This document shows positions 38,869 to 61,589 of a DNA stretch of 64,000 nucleotides, in pieces; the stretch's first letter is position 1; the number at the start of each line of letters is the position of its first letter. Position numbers and translations under genes: made by a program. A model generated the notes under the pieces. It was not told the origin of the DNA. It did no database searches and was given only the letters and a program-made list of their open reading frames with translations. The stretch is from the NCBI GenBank assembly GCA_964023275.1, contig OZ029915.1:38319073-38383072 (forward strand). The letters run 5' to 3'. The DNA comes from Norana najaformis (lineage: Eukaryota; Annelida; Clitellata; Crassiclitellata; Hormogastridae).

Positions 38869-41800
38869 GTATGTTGTATAGTCTAGTTTTATATCTTGTG
38901 TGAGCAGTAATGGTATTTCTGGGCAACCTCTGGGACTTAATGCAGTGCTAGTGAAGAAGCATATGCGATGAACTTAGCTTTTTAGTAGCGCTTTGATTAC
39001 GATTACAAATCATATGAAGACTCCAGTGTAACAATGTAGCAACATTTTAACACACAAGGCAACTTACAGCCTTATTTTCGCCAATAAAGGTTTCCTTTAA
39101 GTGGTGAGGAGGTACTGTCAGTCTACAGGCAACACAAATGGTTTTTGCACATAAATACATGTGGCAAATGTTAGTACAATAATAAAAACATTATTCTTGA
39201 CTTGGCACATCACTCTGAAAGCTTTTGCATGCTTTGCAGTGTTCAGCAGGCAGGAGGCAGTTTGTAGGGGGAAGGGATATGCCCTAGCTGGATCAGACTT
39301 TCCCGACTGGCATGCATTTCCTAGTCATTAGCATAACACTGCCCATAGGCCTAAAATTAATCTGATCAAATACGGAAACTTATGTAGTGCTGTTATCACA
39401 AAGCACAAGGCATCAGTGTACGGTTGCCTCTGAGTCAGACCTTATTCTGAATTGATAATCCTTTGGAAACCATTGAAGATCCATGAGGCTCAAGAGACTA
39501 GAGGATAAGCCAACCGAAGAATATGGGAACTTAGCCCAAACCTGAACAACATAAGAGAACTTGTGCAGCAGACAGAAGCAGGCAGTGAATTTCTCAAGAA
39601 CCCTGTTGTGACTCTGGGCACAGCAAGACACAATGAGTGAGTGCAACATTTATGAGTCTGAGGGGTGAACAAAGAACAAATTGGGTGGCCAGTTTGCATT
39701 ACCTTGTAGATTGTGAGTTAAATAACTGTTAACTACACCTTTTAGTAGGAGGTAACTAGTCTGGGACAGCTGTAGAGTTTAATATAAAAAGTGTTGCCCT
39801 GAGCTACAGTTTTTAGCTATATGCCGGTAAGTACTACATCTTTATCATCAACTGAAGTCATCTTGTTTGCAAAGTATAACTCCCTTCACTGACAAAGCTA
39901 CCAGTAGAAATGCAACAGTGACTGCTGCAACTTTTGCCTCACTTAACTGCTCAATCATATGAAAGAATGTTTTGTGTTTAGGCTGTTTCACATGTTGCCA
40001 AACTGATCAGTCAAGGAAATTTTGATGCACTGGATGGACTTGTAGCAAAAGAGGTAGTGTGCTAATGCAGTGCTGTTTTTGTTACAAGAACAGTAATCAT
40101 AGTTTACATACTTTTAGTTATTATGATAGGCAGGCACAAACAACACTATGCACATTTAAAGAAATTGGCTTAATAACCCATTAACACATTCACTTGGAGT
40201 TGGTTTTTGTTTCTGCTGCATTTGACTTCTACCAATTGTTTAATATGGTATGAACATGCTTACATTAATGTTCTTGTCCACTATGTTTTAAAGTACCTTA
40301 AAGTTAGGTGCAACATTCGTTAATTGTGTAAATTGTATGATGCAAAGAAGCTTTCATAACAGACCAACACAAAAGCAACATAGTGGTTTTCTGTTTTGCT
40401 GTCAATGAGAGAAGAATTCATTATTAGTAAGGTATTGGACAAAGTGGCATTGAAGACTGAAAATTTATGAACCTTTTCAGTCTTGGAATTTTGGGCTGTT
40501 GCCATTCATATCTCTTGCAGTCTGCTAAGTGCAAACCTACATGCTAGTTCACAGCGAAGTAAGCAGTTAAAAAGTAGATATACCTGTAAAACTGAAGAAA
40601 ATTGCTTTCAGCATCCTTCTGCTTGAGAATTTATCAGACACAGTTCGATTTTGTGTTTATACTGTTGGAATTTTGATTTAGGCTTTGCTGCATTTAATCC
40701 TGATATTTGGCAGTTGGTATTTTTCCTGCATCAGTTGTCAATTGCTCCATTACTTTCCGTGTGTAATTCTGCAGTAGTGTTTACATAATGCCACTTCCTC
40801 AAGAGAAGTCTTTGGTGCACCCTTACAAACTGTAAAGTCTTAAAATACTGAAGCACTTTGGGCTGGCTTTTTTAAAGTAACATTTCTTCAGCTAAGTGTG
40901 CATGAGCTGTATTTAACTGTCCTGCTGAGAGGGGTATAAATATGCTTACAGTACATTCCTGCTGGAATGTAGTAAGGAAGTTGGAGTCCTGAAAGATACT
41001 GAAGTGCCAGATTACATATCTGAAGAATTATCTGTTGATTTATACATGTAGTTCTGTTTTCACAGGCAATTCAGGAAGTACGCAAGAGTTACCAAAACCT
41101 CAGCCTAAAGCAACGCAAATTCATTGCAGTCAATCCAAAGGACCTGTTCTTTCGGTTCATTTATGAAATAGGATTGATATTTGATGACACCAATAGTAAG
41201 TTAAAGTTTAACTTTCACTTAAGGAGAATACAGCCTCTGATGCTGTATGATTTGATTTGCTGTATTTCTTTAAAATTGTCTTGTGTTATGAAAAGTCTAA
41301 ATTACATGCCAAAGAACTAACTTCTGTTACTTAGGAAAGGTGATGGAAGAACAGAGAATAGGCCACAGTTTCTTGTGTATGAATGTTTTGGAAATTTGGT
41401 TTGTGCTCTACACCAGTATTCTTTGATGAATTTAAGAATAACAGTAGCTTTGTTTTACATTTATGATACCTGATTTTTTTTATTAAAACAAGATTTCAAA
41501 ATGTGCATGTCTATTTGGTGTATATCTGAATCTGGCATACATATGTTTAACAGTCATCAATGGCAGTCAATTGCTTTTCTAGACAGCATTTGCACTCTAA
41601 GCTGTTTACCGAGCAGTATAAACGAGTTCTTCATAGATGTTGTAACTCTGAATACTAGCTGCTGATACCTCAGTTTATCCTGCAATGTCAACCTAAAATC
41701 CACTTGATCTTGTAGCAAGTATTATTCCGTACTAAATTTTGCGTTGCAGTCTGTGTCTGTGCTAACTGACTAAACTGGATTCAACTAGTTTGCAGATAGG

Positions 41801-42833
41801 TTTTAGCATGATAACGACAGATGCATGAGATGCACTTCATAATGAATAAGGTTAGATAATAATGCAGTGGTACTTGAAATAATAGGTATTCTTTTTCTGC
41901 CATAGATCGGAGGTACGTTGAGATAACTGCTGTCCTGCAAGGCTTCCATGGCCTTGATGATGCCAGACAAAAGAACCCCGACACTTATGTTGATGAAATA
42001 TCAAAAGCTCAGGATCAGGTCTATGTTTGCAACTATAGGTCAGTCCTGAATATCTTTTGCATTAAATTTTGTAGAAACTGTATAAATAATTTTGTTCTTT
42101 TGTTATTTCAACTGTGCGCTTTCTTATGTGATGTTAATTTCAAGTATCAGTCAGTAAAATAAAATGTGTTTTGGCCGTTGTCATGTTGTCTTTGAGGTCA
42201 TCCATAAAGGACATCCACAAAAAATAACCTACTTTGGGCGCTTCCTTCCCCTTATCTGCCCTTATCCATTTTCTGTTACCCTGCCTTCCCCTTTTTTGGA
42301 TGTCTGCACTCCAACACAAAGCGAACAAGAAACCACCAACGCGATACAGACTGATTTCTGACTGAAGTTGGTGTTTCAGGCATGGACTGAAATGACTGTC
42401 TCAAATTTAGATTTAGATGTCTGCAGTGGTTAGAACCCCCATTTTCTGCATTTCATTGACCCCTCCCTCCATCTCTGTGGTCAGCCTTATGTGAGTTATT
42501 ATAACTCCCTTCAGATTTTTATTCAGCTACTTTTGCACTGTTTTGTTGTTTATGTTTCTGTCAAGTGGTTTTGCTACAATAAAGTTTAAAAATATAAAAA
42601 CAGCAAAGCCATAAGCAGTTCCTATGGGATTTTATTTTTGGGATTAATTCCGAACAGTTTACAGTCAACACAACTAGGCTTCTGTTTAGTACAGCTTAAT
42701 GCATAGTTGTTTTGTTTCTGGTAGATTTATTCGGGAGTACACAAAAGGAATAACAGACGATTGGACAATAAACAAACTGAATCACTTCAGTCCAAAAGAA
42801 ATGGTTCGTGACAAGGGCATCTTTAGTCGTTAG
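38377..42833 (+). CDS. MAIP1: Mitochondrial m-AAA protease-interacting protein 1 (MAIP1), complete 5-exon gene
   Basis: Matrix protein that in mammals binds the m-AAA protease AFG3L2 and helps assemble the calcium uniporter subunit EMRE (family knowledge). Exons 38377-38868, 39982-40053, 41066-41195, 41906-42038 and 42725-42833 join in frame to 936 nt, 311 aa, against about 290 in human. The N-terminus MAASFGRKLVTKFIKISTFI is basic and non-acidic, like a mitochondrial presequence. Diagnostic blocks: SWLIRGYFDEHFSRENFLNG, AVSHVAKLISQGNFDALDGL, RKFIAVNPKDLFFRFIYEIG, FIREYTKGITDDWTINKLNH. The layout fits the TIM44-like fold of this family. It stands alone on the plus strand, divergent from PCTP. 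The sequence is moderately diverged, so the assignment is by ordered blocks rather than overall identity. Confidence 0.92.
38900..39010 (+). mobile_element. Family B LINE 3' tail in MAIP1 intron 1
   Basis: CTCTGGGACTTAATGCAGT...CTTAGCTTTTTAGTAGCGCT then GATTACGATTACAA, the family B terminus. Confidence 0.6.
39982..40053 (+). CDS. MAIP1: MAIP1 exon 2
   Basis: 24 codons: AVSHVAKLISQGNFDALDGL then VAKE. Acceptor TTTGTGTTTAG, donor GTAGTG. Too short to appear as an ORF; found by family match. Confidence 0.93.
41066..41195 (+). CDS. MAIP1: MAIP1 exon 3
   Basis: 130 nt: AIQEVRKSYQNLSLKQRKFI, then AVNPKDLFFRFIYEIGLIFD. Acceptor TTTTCACAG. Confidence 0.92.
41906..42038 (+). CDS. MAIP1: MAIP1 exon 4
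   Basis: 133 nt: RRYVEITAVLQGFHGLDDAR, then VYVCNY. Splits codons at both borders (phase 1 in, phase 2 out), and both fit the neighbouring exons. Confidence 0.9.
42725..42833 (+). CDS. MAIP1: MAIP1 exon 5, stop
   Basis: 109 nt: FIREYTKGITDDWTINKLNH, then FSPKEMVRDKGIFSR and TAG at 42831-42833. Confidence 0.93.
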
Positions 42834-43187
42834 CTAACCCTCAGGAGTCGTAATTATGTGACATTATAATGCAGCAGCACCAATGGATTCTATTTTGAAA
42901 CCACAGCTCCACTCGAGACTAAATTAAAATATCATTTGTTGGAACGCCCCGTACGAAAAATTACATTTTAAAATACGAAGAACGTGTTGAAGATGACCTG
43001 TGATGATTTAGGACTTGATCACACTGGTTATTAGTTTTGCGTTCTCGGAATCTCTCTGTTTATCAGGTGAATGCACTGAATTACTCGGCATAGAATGCTA
43101 CAAAATAATGTTTGGCATTTGAACTCTTAAAGGATTACATTAGGACTGTCATGAACATCTTCAGCTACATTTGGTGTATGTCACATT

Positions 43188-43193
43188 AATAAA
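43188..43193 (+). terminator. MAIP1 poly(A) signal candidate
   Basis: AATAAA 355 nt after the MAIP1 stop. A second lies near 43981. Confidence 0.55.
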
Positions 43194-44829
43194 TGCAAAC
43201 TGGGTCTGCTTGGCTTCAGAACATAAAACAAGGCAATATGATCAGCATTGGAAAAAAATTGTGCAGCATAAGGGTGGGAAGCAAACTTCCCCTAACAAAT
43301 GCCAAAACATTATGACTGAGATACAGTGTCAAAAATGATGTCAAAAATGTAAAGTTCGGAAAGTATGCTGCAAAGTATTGTACTTTCTCAGAAGTAATTT
43401 CTGGAAACAGAACATGAAAGAATAGAACTGATGAGCTTTCAGTATATCTGAGCACGAGATTCCTGTGTTTGAGATGGGAGGTGGTGATTGGTTGCTGTAA
43501 ATAGTGAACTGCCAGCTGCAGAACTCTGTAACATCAGAGTTAACAAAACAATGTAACAACAATGAAAGACTATTGAACACACTGGTACACCTTTCCATAC
43601 CTTGTCTAGCCAGTTGCCCAAAACACACTTGTGTAGAATAGACTCAAAAGGAATACTGGGCTGAAGCATATTTCTGTCAGCCTTGTTGCCTCTTGTAATA
43701 TTTACATAAAATTAGCTTAAAATGTACACTAAATGCAATTATTTCTAAACTTACAGAAACTTAATTTTAAGTTGGTATTACAGACGACTGTGTATCAGTG
43801 CTCAGCAACACCACTTGGAATGAGGTGTCATTGGTATTGCTCCAAATCATTAGCCTTGCTGCAGAGTTGTTTGTGACAGTTTCTGCACTGAAATCACTCA
43901 GTCACCATCATGGTAACTGAGAGTGGACTTCTCACAATACGGCATGTACTTCTAATCACGTGAATTTTCGTGTAATATGAGTAATAAAACTGATGATTTT
44001 TTCATAACACATTTGTTAAATTTGACGTTACTTGTTAGAGATGTAGGCTTATACGTGGGTGTATAGGCATTCCTTTCTAATGGGACTTGGGTGCATGACT
44101 GTTTAGATGTATTTATGTATCACATTTATGTAGTGCCTTTTCATTGGGCCATTATAAAAGCCATGTGGTTGCTACATACCTGCAGCTGATTTAACTTTGT
44201 GATGGTAAACAAAGTTGTAAGGTCAGGTCCTTCGTCACTTTTATTTTGGGGTGCATATTGCCGTTCCCCTAAATCATCAGCTACATCATCTCTCAATATT
44301 CCAATCTGAATAGAAATGCAAAATACATAGTATCCAAAAACTGTTTGTCTCTATGGATAAAGTCAGATAATTCACTCACTGTTATAACTAACCCTTGGTG
44401 GGAGGGAAGAGAGAGAGGTAGGAGGTAGTGTGGGAAATTTAGGTTAGGGAAGGGCAGGAGGGGAATGAAAAGAAGGAAAATCATGAAAGCCAAGGGAGAA
44501 AAGAAACCCTGTATCATTTACTAGTATTTGCTAGGCATTGATTACTCCCATTTGTCTCCACAGGCCCTCACTGGGCTATTAAACAGTTAAGTAGAGGGAT
44601 AGATCTGAAGGAGGGTGTGCAGCATGGCAGCCAAGGGAGGAAATTAATGCTAGATCATGTATTAGCTTGGCCTTGTTCCACAAACCCTTGCCTTGCCAGC
44701 TGGGATTACTTAAGGCATGCAGTACAGTGGCTGCAGGAGGAATCCAGTCTAGGGTCTGTCTTTGCACAAGCTTCACAGTGCAGTAATACTTAATAATACT
44801 TTAGTAATACTTTTGTTCTCAACTTAAAA

Positions 44830-45000
44830 CATACCTTTTTCAAAGTGCTTATCCACCGTAGGCTGCCTCTCTGTCCTGTGGCCTAACCTTCTGGATATTG
44901 ACATGATTGCGGCTTGGCTATGGTGTGCCATCCCTTGATGCCTTGTTCATTAGACACCGGTGCATTAGAAGTTTCTAATTATTAATATTATTATTATACA
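44830..45000 (+). mobile_element. Family C LINE 3' tail
   Basis: LNLKHTFFKVLIHRRLPLC-like end of ORF, then CCCTTGATGCCTTGTTCATT and GCATTAGAAGTTTCTAATTA. Confidence 0.55.
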
Positions 45001-45234
45001 ATGCAGTTCCATTTACACACTGTCAAAAGGAGCCAGTCACAGTGTGATAACGAACCACAGGTTATGAGCGCCATGCTGAAATACAGTAGTGTTCGATTTA
45101 TGTAAGTCTTAATGTTGCAAGAAAGCTCAAAGATGTGGGCTGTCTGATGTGAAGGCACCTGCACCGTAAATGCTACAGGATGATTTTGTCCAATTACTTT
45201 GATTGACAGGCCACATTGTTTTCTAGTTATACAA

Positions 45235-45605
45235 TAAATACACTACACTGCACCTCGACTCTGGAACGATCTCCCTTCTGAATTTCGAAGTGCTCTGCTC
45301 CTTTACCCCTTCCGTCGTTCGCTCTTTCTATTACTCCTTAGGTATTTCATTCAAACCTAAGTCTCACCTTTTCAAGAAATCCCACCCTGATCAGTCTTCC
45401 CATTTCTCTCAGCTTAAACACAACCCACCTTAGCCTCCCCTCCCCTCCTCTATCTGGTCTCCTGGCAACCGGACTTGGTTCTCGACACGGCATCTTTGGA
45501 CAACCCCACGCACTTGACGCAGAGCTCATAAATAAGCTTGTGCCCTGTGCTTAGCTTTTAAGTAGCACTTTGGAAATTTCAAGTTTACGATTATAATTAC
45601 AGTCG
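45235..45605 (+). mobile_element. Family B LINE 3' end
   Basis: RLWNDLPSEF, then FKPKSHLFKKSHPDQSSHFS in adjacent frames, the usual end of a CR1-like ORF2. UTR GACAACCCCACGCACTTGAC, terminus AGTAGCACTTTGGAAATTTC then ACGATTATAATTAC. The best-preserved copy of this UTR in the window. Confidence 0.78.
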
Positions 45606-46059
45606 TTATGGGCAAAAGTGATTGTGAATTGATACCTGAAAGTTTACATTTCTGGCTATGCTAACATCTACTGTTTTCAGACATTATTTTAAAGGTGAAA
45701 TCTCAAGCATATCAGTACACATCAGTTTAAATATCAAGCTAGCATGGTCCGTACATGGGGCCCTTAACTGGTAGGGCACCCATTGAAATTGGGCAGCGGT
45801 GGTGAAGGATCTCACCCCATCAATTCATTGAAAAATGATCAGTTAGAATGCACAAGTGCAATACTGTAACTAAGAGAAACCAATTCTGCAAAAACAAACC
45901 TGTGTTGTTCTCACATGGTATGGGAAGTTTTTGTTTGAGTTGGAAGGCCTTGTCAAGAACTGCAATAATTTAACAACAAGAGTACATGTGTTTAAAACAG
46001 CTCCTAGATATTAACACTATGACAATGCTGATATAATTTTTATATTTATATATACTTGT

Positions 46060-46175
46060 TCTTCACATGCCATCTGTGGACAACCTCTGTGACTTGATGC
46101 AATCTTTTGAAGAAGCTGGTGCCCTGTGCTAAGATTTCAAATTGGGCTTTTTTGGGTTTATGAATTACAATATGG
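46060..46175 (+). mobile_element. Family B LINE 3' tail
   Basis: GACAACCTCTGTGACTTGAT and AGCTGGTGCCCTGTGCTAAG match the 45235 copy. Confidence 0.65.
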
Positions 46176-48926
46176 TCTTAACCATTTGCAATTGTATATG
46201 TACTAACCTACAGAAACTTAAATTACAGGCTGCTTCCAAAATTACATTTATGAATTAACCTAGTACAATTACTTTGGTTACATAGGGAAAATTAATGCAT
46301 TTAACCTGCAGCTCAAGGTTACCAGATACGAATTTTGCTCTATTTAACTATGATTATCAAAAGGTTCTGTCTAAAGACTGTGCAAAGTAGTCTGTTGTTC
46401 GACTTTTCTCTAAAACTCTTCAATTCTATAAAACACAGAAGACCCTTTGTGCCTGACTGATAGCCAGACAGAGTACTAGCTAGACTCATGTTTCTGACAC
46501 AGTGCTCATGAAGCATTAATTCGGTAACTGTCCTATTACAGCTGAAAATAAATAAATAATGTACTACACTAGCAGTCTGATATTCCCAAATAATGGTAGG
46601 GATATTTAATACCAGTACTTAAAAGATGAATCATAAGTATATGAAATAGTATAGCCTGCTAATTATTATACGAAACTGTGTAAAATACTGGTAACTGGTG
46701 CTAATAATCGGCTTACCAACTTTCCTGGACTTCCGAGTGTCACATTTGCAAAATATTTCTCCATCCTGACTCAAAACCTCAAGCCTCAGCAGGAAGGCAA
46801 CTTTAAAGAAATTAAGAAAAACTAGCCTTGTTCCACCTGTAAACAGTTCTAGTTATTTTAAATAACTACTGCATTTGAACGTGAAAAAATTATATATATT
46901 TAGGTTGAAGATTTCAGACAATTATAGAAAATTTATTAAAAGAATAAAAGTTTAGTTTAAAAATAACAAACTTATGTGTGTATGTAACTTGCTGACTGTA
47001 AGTGTCAAAGTCTGTTGTTGGCTGAGTAAACGTAAATGTAAATGTACACAGTTTTATATAGTGACCATATGGCCTCGGTGATGAAAACACCATCCTTGCA
47101 GTCTTGGATAACTGACTGCTTGCTACTAGGTTGCTGCTATAAAAATGATACAGTGCTTTGAATTTTTTTAATTGATTAAAAGCTAAATATATCATGTGGC
47201 AATAAGTCATTTAATTATGAGTAGTGGTGAATTAAATGAGTATGAGAAGCCATAACTTCCTATTTCTGTATGTCTTGGTTAGATTCTTCTGTGTGGGCTA
47301 GGGCCTGTGCCTAAAAGATCAAACAAAGCCTACACACTGAAATTAATTTTGAATGATATAACTCAATAGAAAATTAAATGAATCCCCGAGTCTCCTGTTT
47401 CCTGTGCTTTAGGTTCATATCTTGTTTGAAAACTAATGGTTTATATCTTTACAACACCGTGGTAACCTTGTGTGGTTTGGACTGTTTTTCTTTATTTCTT
47501 GTAAATAAAATTAACACTACTGCAGCTATTTCTTGATGCACAAAAAGATGAAACACAGCATATAGAGAAATTATTTTTTATGATATTATTGAAAAGAAAA
47601 TAACCTCCACAGTGACTCACCAGTTACGTGGCCACGTAAGGTCTAACCAAGACCAAGTAAGGTTAGCCAAAGCAATAGACAGTTGAACACATGCAAATCA
47701 AAAGATTCTATTCTAAAATGCTGTAAAAGCACAAAGAATCCAAACACATTGAAAGATATAAAACTGACAATGTTAAGTTAATAAGGCCATGCTTAAGTTA
47801 AATTTAATAATATTCCATCAAAAAAAATAATGTTTATAAACTGAATGGGTTGGTAAACCCGAAGGAGCTCTATTTTCCAGTTTTCTGTAATGCATAGGCA
47901 TATATGTTACAAGACCCTGTTACATCATGATCTCACCGAAAGATGATCCTTGTACGAAATCTAAGCTCCAGAGCACACAAAGACCTTGCTACACAATAGA
48001 AAATGTGTTAAAAGAAGTGAAAAACAGATTTCTAAAAAAGCCAATTGACACTGCAGAAATCACGGTAATAAATTAGATGAGCATGAAGTAAAGAGCTGGT
48101 GTGTTAGTAGCCTACTCCAGAAAACTAAAGCTGTCTCTCACAGAAATGCCTTGTTAGAAAGCGAAAGGATTAAGCGGTTAAGTGAGGCAGTGGCTAGTCT
48201 TTTAATTCATCTGTAAAAACTTCACTTATCATTTGTTCATCATACTTAGAAGAAAACAATGATCAAATAGGTGCTTGTGAAGCAAAGAAAACCTAATTTA
48301 CTAAATGTTCATTTGGCTTACTGTCTAACAGCAAACTCAAGTGTAGCAGTCCATGTTCCTGTCTTGGGTCTTCCTTCATGCTTTCAGCCCCACACCCCAT
48401 CATTCCAGATCTTTTTTACTATTCTCTCCCACACAGATCTAGAAAATACAGTCTAGGGACCTTTATACTACCATGGTCCTCATGTGCAACTCATGCAAAA
48501 TGACCATAAAACTGCAACCTGCAATTTGGACAACAGTAGAGACTGGTATGGTTGCCATTTATGCACTGGTGAAATGGTCTGTACAGAGGATGTTGAGGAT
48601 GCTACGGAGTACCCGATATATCAAAATTGTGTTTCGTGGTAAGCGCCTCATTGGTCATCCTTTCTCACAAGCATAGTGAAGCACAGGCAAAAAACATACA
48701 GTCCATACAGTCTGAGCTCGGTTTTGAGTGCAGTACTGGAGCGTCAAATGCCCTGTCAATGGAGACCATGAAGGAATAATTGACCAGAGCTGTGTGGAAT
48801 CTCAGAGCTGCTGGTGTAGTTATGCAATTCTATGGCAAAACTGCTAGCAGTTGGAGTTTGTGAAATATACAAATGAACTAAACAATAAGCTTCCCACTAC
48901 CAATGTTACTCAGCTTCCAAAGCAAG
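46176..48926. other. Intergenic downstream of TMEM145-like gene
   Basis: Mostly AT-rich sequence without a confident exon. It contains the 16-bp palindrome TTACGTGGCCACGTAA near 47626, and may hold missing 3' exons or the 3' UTR of the TMEM145-like gene. Confidence 0.4.
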
Positions 48927-58451
<9,525 letters not shown>

Positions 58452-59329
58452 CTAAATAAAAGAATTCCATTCAAAGTTCAATTACAATATATTTATGAAA
58501 AGTATATCTTAAATTTTACCTTATCCCTTTTGAATTCTAGTCCTAGTTGGAGTCACAATAATCCCTAATCACACATCAAAATTGTTTATTTTTATTTACT
58601 TATCAAACAATGTGTCACATAACTGAAGTGTGTTTTTTTATAACTGTAATTAAATCATGACAATTTATACAGCATCATCAGTAGCAAGCTACTTCAAGGA
58701 TGCTTTATAATGTCAAATGTTGGCATGCACAAGAGTTCAACAATAAATGATAAATTGGCAATATACAAAATCAAAATGGTCTGTTTCATTATAATAAAGC
58801 AAATACTTTAGTTAATTTTCACTTTAGTAGTTAATTTTCACTTCTGAAACTGAACTCCCATGTGTGGTAGCGGGGAGACACAATGCCCAGTATGCATGTG
58901 CCTAGGGTGCAAAGATATAGGCTCCTCTATCCCAGGAACTACGAGAACGACTGGTGTCTCAGATTAATGGCGGTAGTTCCAGAGTTACGAGATGTAGAAT
59001 GGTGGTGACGAGAAAGCCCATAGCAAAGAAGACACACAAAAGGGAACAACTATTGCTGGTAAAGGAAAGAATGCTGTTCTGAAAAAAAGGTCATCCTCGG
59101 GACGTTGTCCATCTTGCAACCACGGAAGAGGCATAGCCGGATCTTGAGACAGATCTTTACAGTTTTGCATCATTTAAGCGGCATCAAGGAAGCGGCCAAT
59201 CCTGAACCTTCCTTTGAGGTAATGGACACTATAGGAAGAGACAGTGCGGAACGGCCACTTTATGTTAACAGTAGAAGGGGCAGCGATGTTGGGCATAGAA
59301 CTGGATTGAGTCACTCCTGTGCTACAAAG
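58452..59329. other. Upstream of first TMEM145-like exon found; no exon recognised
   Basis: A search by eye for a signal-peptide exon followed by a KYVRG-like motif failed. A 19-bp tandem duplication (TTAGTTAATTTTCACTT) lies near 58809-58845. Confidence 0.35.
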
Positions 59330-59520
59330 TTATGCTTGACTGGCTGCCATACTCACCCACTATAGCCTAACTTCCGGTTTTTCTGAACTACGAAAATTAG
59401 ACATGACTTTTTCATTGGATTATCATCTTTGATTACAATATCACTAGAAGTAACCATTGATTAATGTTTTGGGCAATATGATACTGGCGCCATAGAAGTC
59501 CTTAGAATAGATCTGATAAT
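59330..59520 (+). mobile_element. Family C LINE 3' tail
   Basis: AACCATTGATTAATGTTTTG and CTGGCGCCATAGAAGTCCTT then AGAATAGATCTGAT, matching 54217-54302. Confidence 0.6.
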
Positions 59521-59835
59521 GACACTGAACCATAAAACAATACGAAAGACAGTACGAAATCACTGTAGGTAAATGTGCTAAATATGTTTAAATGAAATTT
59601 TCGTGAAAGAGTAGCATTTGCTGAGAAGCAGTATAAGGTGCACACTGCTTAGCTGATCGGCTGTTAGGAATGACTTTGCTTCATTCATTCTGTAAACATT
59701 GATTCTTTAATGATAATTTTTATTCTCCTCACTGGAAATACAAAAAGCCATAACGAAGCTAAATTCTGAAGCAATGTCAGCATAATGCAAGCACCCACAG
59801 ATGTCAAACTTCATCTTATGTATGCATGTGGGGAT

Positions 59836-60960
59836 GGTTGTATTGTGTTGTATTTGATAACCTATATAGCGCTTCTTACAGAACAAACTACTCAGAAGCA
59901 CTTCCAGCATGAGAGCCCCTCGGAAATAAGAACTACTTTAAACAACGAGCTGACTGAGCTCTATTAACAACAGTGACCCCAGCACGAAGCGATAGAGGAA
60001 GTTCATTCCAGAGAGATGGGCCAACAACAGAAAAAGCTCCCTGCTGAGCAAGAGAGGACTTAAAACAAGGCACAAATAGATCTATACGATCTAAAGAACG
60101 TAAAGGGTGGGATGCGGTACTAGAGTGTGGAGGCCGAATAAGATCACAAAGATATTTTGGAGTCTGGCCCATGCGGGCTCTTATTACCAGTGATAATAGT
60201 TTAAACTGAATACGAGATTGGATAGGGAGCCAATGAAGTTGCTGAATTATGTAATCAGAGATATGAGAGAAACAAGGCCGCAGGATTTAGTACTGATTGA
60301 AGGGAAGACAGTCGATACTTAGGCAAACCAGCAAGTACAGAGTTGCAGTAGTCAATGCGACAGCATATCATGGCATGAATCATAGTAGTAAAGACAGAGA
60401 AAGAAACAGAATGACGAACAACTCTTAAGCGCCTTAGTTGGTAGTAACAAGACCGAGTCAAACTAGGAACATGGTTTGCGAAGGTAAGGTTACAGTCAAG
60501 TATGACGCCCAGGTTACGAACAATAGACGAAAACATAAAATAGGGGAAAGCTTCAGATAAACAAGAGTAGTCAATCTGAGCCAGACGGTATTTAGAACCA
60601 AACCAGATCAACTGAGTCTTAGCAGGATTAAGGGGAAGACGATTGCAGGACATCCAATGTTGAGTATCGTGAGTAAGGGCATCAATCTTACCAACAAGAG
60701 CAAGTTGTGCAGATGGAGGTCCCTGAACAAAAGCCTGGACATCATCAGCGTACAAATGACCAACAGCCAAGTGTTTAGTAAAGAGGGAAGGGATATCAGC
60801 AGTATACAAAATGTATAAAAGAGGACCAAGGACAGAGCCCTGGGGAATACCAATATCAACTTTAACCCAGGATGTACGGGAGTCCCCAAGAATAACCATC
60901 TGTGTTCGACCACTAAGATAAGAATGAAACCTATAGCCTGCTTTAATCATCATGCAGTCT
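59836..60960 (-). mobile_element. LINE with YADD reverse transcriptase, family D, 5'-truncated
   Basis: 60953-60255 encodes 232 aa of RT: GIPQGSVLGPLLYILYTADI, LYADDVQAF (the YADD active site), NRLPLNPAKTQLIWFGSKYR, LGVILDCNLTFANHV. The frame is lost about 60255 and resumes in another at 60172 with MGQTPKYLCDLIRPPHSSTA, then FSVVGPSLWNELPLSLRAG. The terminus is AAGCGCTATATAGGTTATCA plus an AATAC-rich tail at 59836-59850. CR1/L2-like by motif order. Dead: 5'-truncated and frameshifted. Confidence 0.9.
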
Positions 60961-60999
60961 GCTGGTGTTCCTTCTTTCCTGCATCTGTTTTAAAATAAT

Positions 61000-61589
61000 A
61001 ATAAAAGGCAGCTCTTAGTCATTTGCCCATTACCAAATCGGACAAGGGAAGGTTCAGATGTGATTTATCCAAGTGCACTGACCAGTTTCTCGAATGGCAC
61101 CAGTGGGGTAAGCTTTTGTAATGTTTTATATCATTGACCAAACAATACCAAGTTGACGACTTGTGTACATGCAGAGTGCATGCACTCGCCACCGCTCTAT
61201 GTCAAAAGCCATATATCACACTACACGCTTTATTCAACCCCCTTCTTCATTGTCTGCATCCTACAGTTGGGCCTGGCCAACGCTACTGTCTTCCATTTTA
61301 TTTAATTACTATCTAGTGCTTATTGTGGAAAAAATCTTGGCCAGCAATTGATTGGTCATATAGAAGCCCTTAACGTTAATGATGCTGGTGCCACTGTGAT
61401 CAAGTGTCCACAATTATTGTGCAGTGGGAAAGTTGCAAAGAAACAATGACTTCATTATTAAATCGAATTAAAACATAAATTGTTGAAATATTAAAAACAA
61501 ACTCAACCTAATGAAATTATTTAAATATCAAGCTACCATGTGATTCCTGTACATTCTTGCTCATAAAACCTACATTTATAGCATTATGG
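61000..61589. other. Intergenic, nothing firm
   Basis: 61230-61370 may be a very decayed LINE tail (GGTCATATAGAAGCCCTTAA). No exon seen. Confidence 0.3.

Noticed and set aside
45075-45100. TACAGTAGTGTTCGATTTATG, resembling a pogo-like end
   Set aside because: No inverted partner within several kilobases.
46727-46792. Possible 3' exon of TMEM145-like (minus; YFANVTLGSPGKL before a GTAAGC donor)
   Set aside because: Its frame does not follow from the phase-0 end of the last sure exon. The in-phase reading (DGEIFCKCDTRKSRK) does not resemble the family.
47941-47975. 24-nt candidate microexon (minus) with TTAG acceptor and GTGAGA donor
   Set aside because: Too short to judge and its peptide (ISYKDHLS) has no family match.
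48473-48676. Plus frame ending KIVFRGKRLIGHPFSQA
   Set aside because: No splice context or family match. Probably intergenic noise or a decayed repeat.
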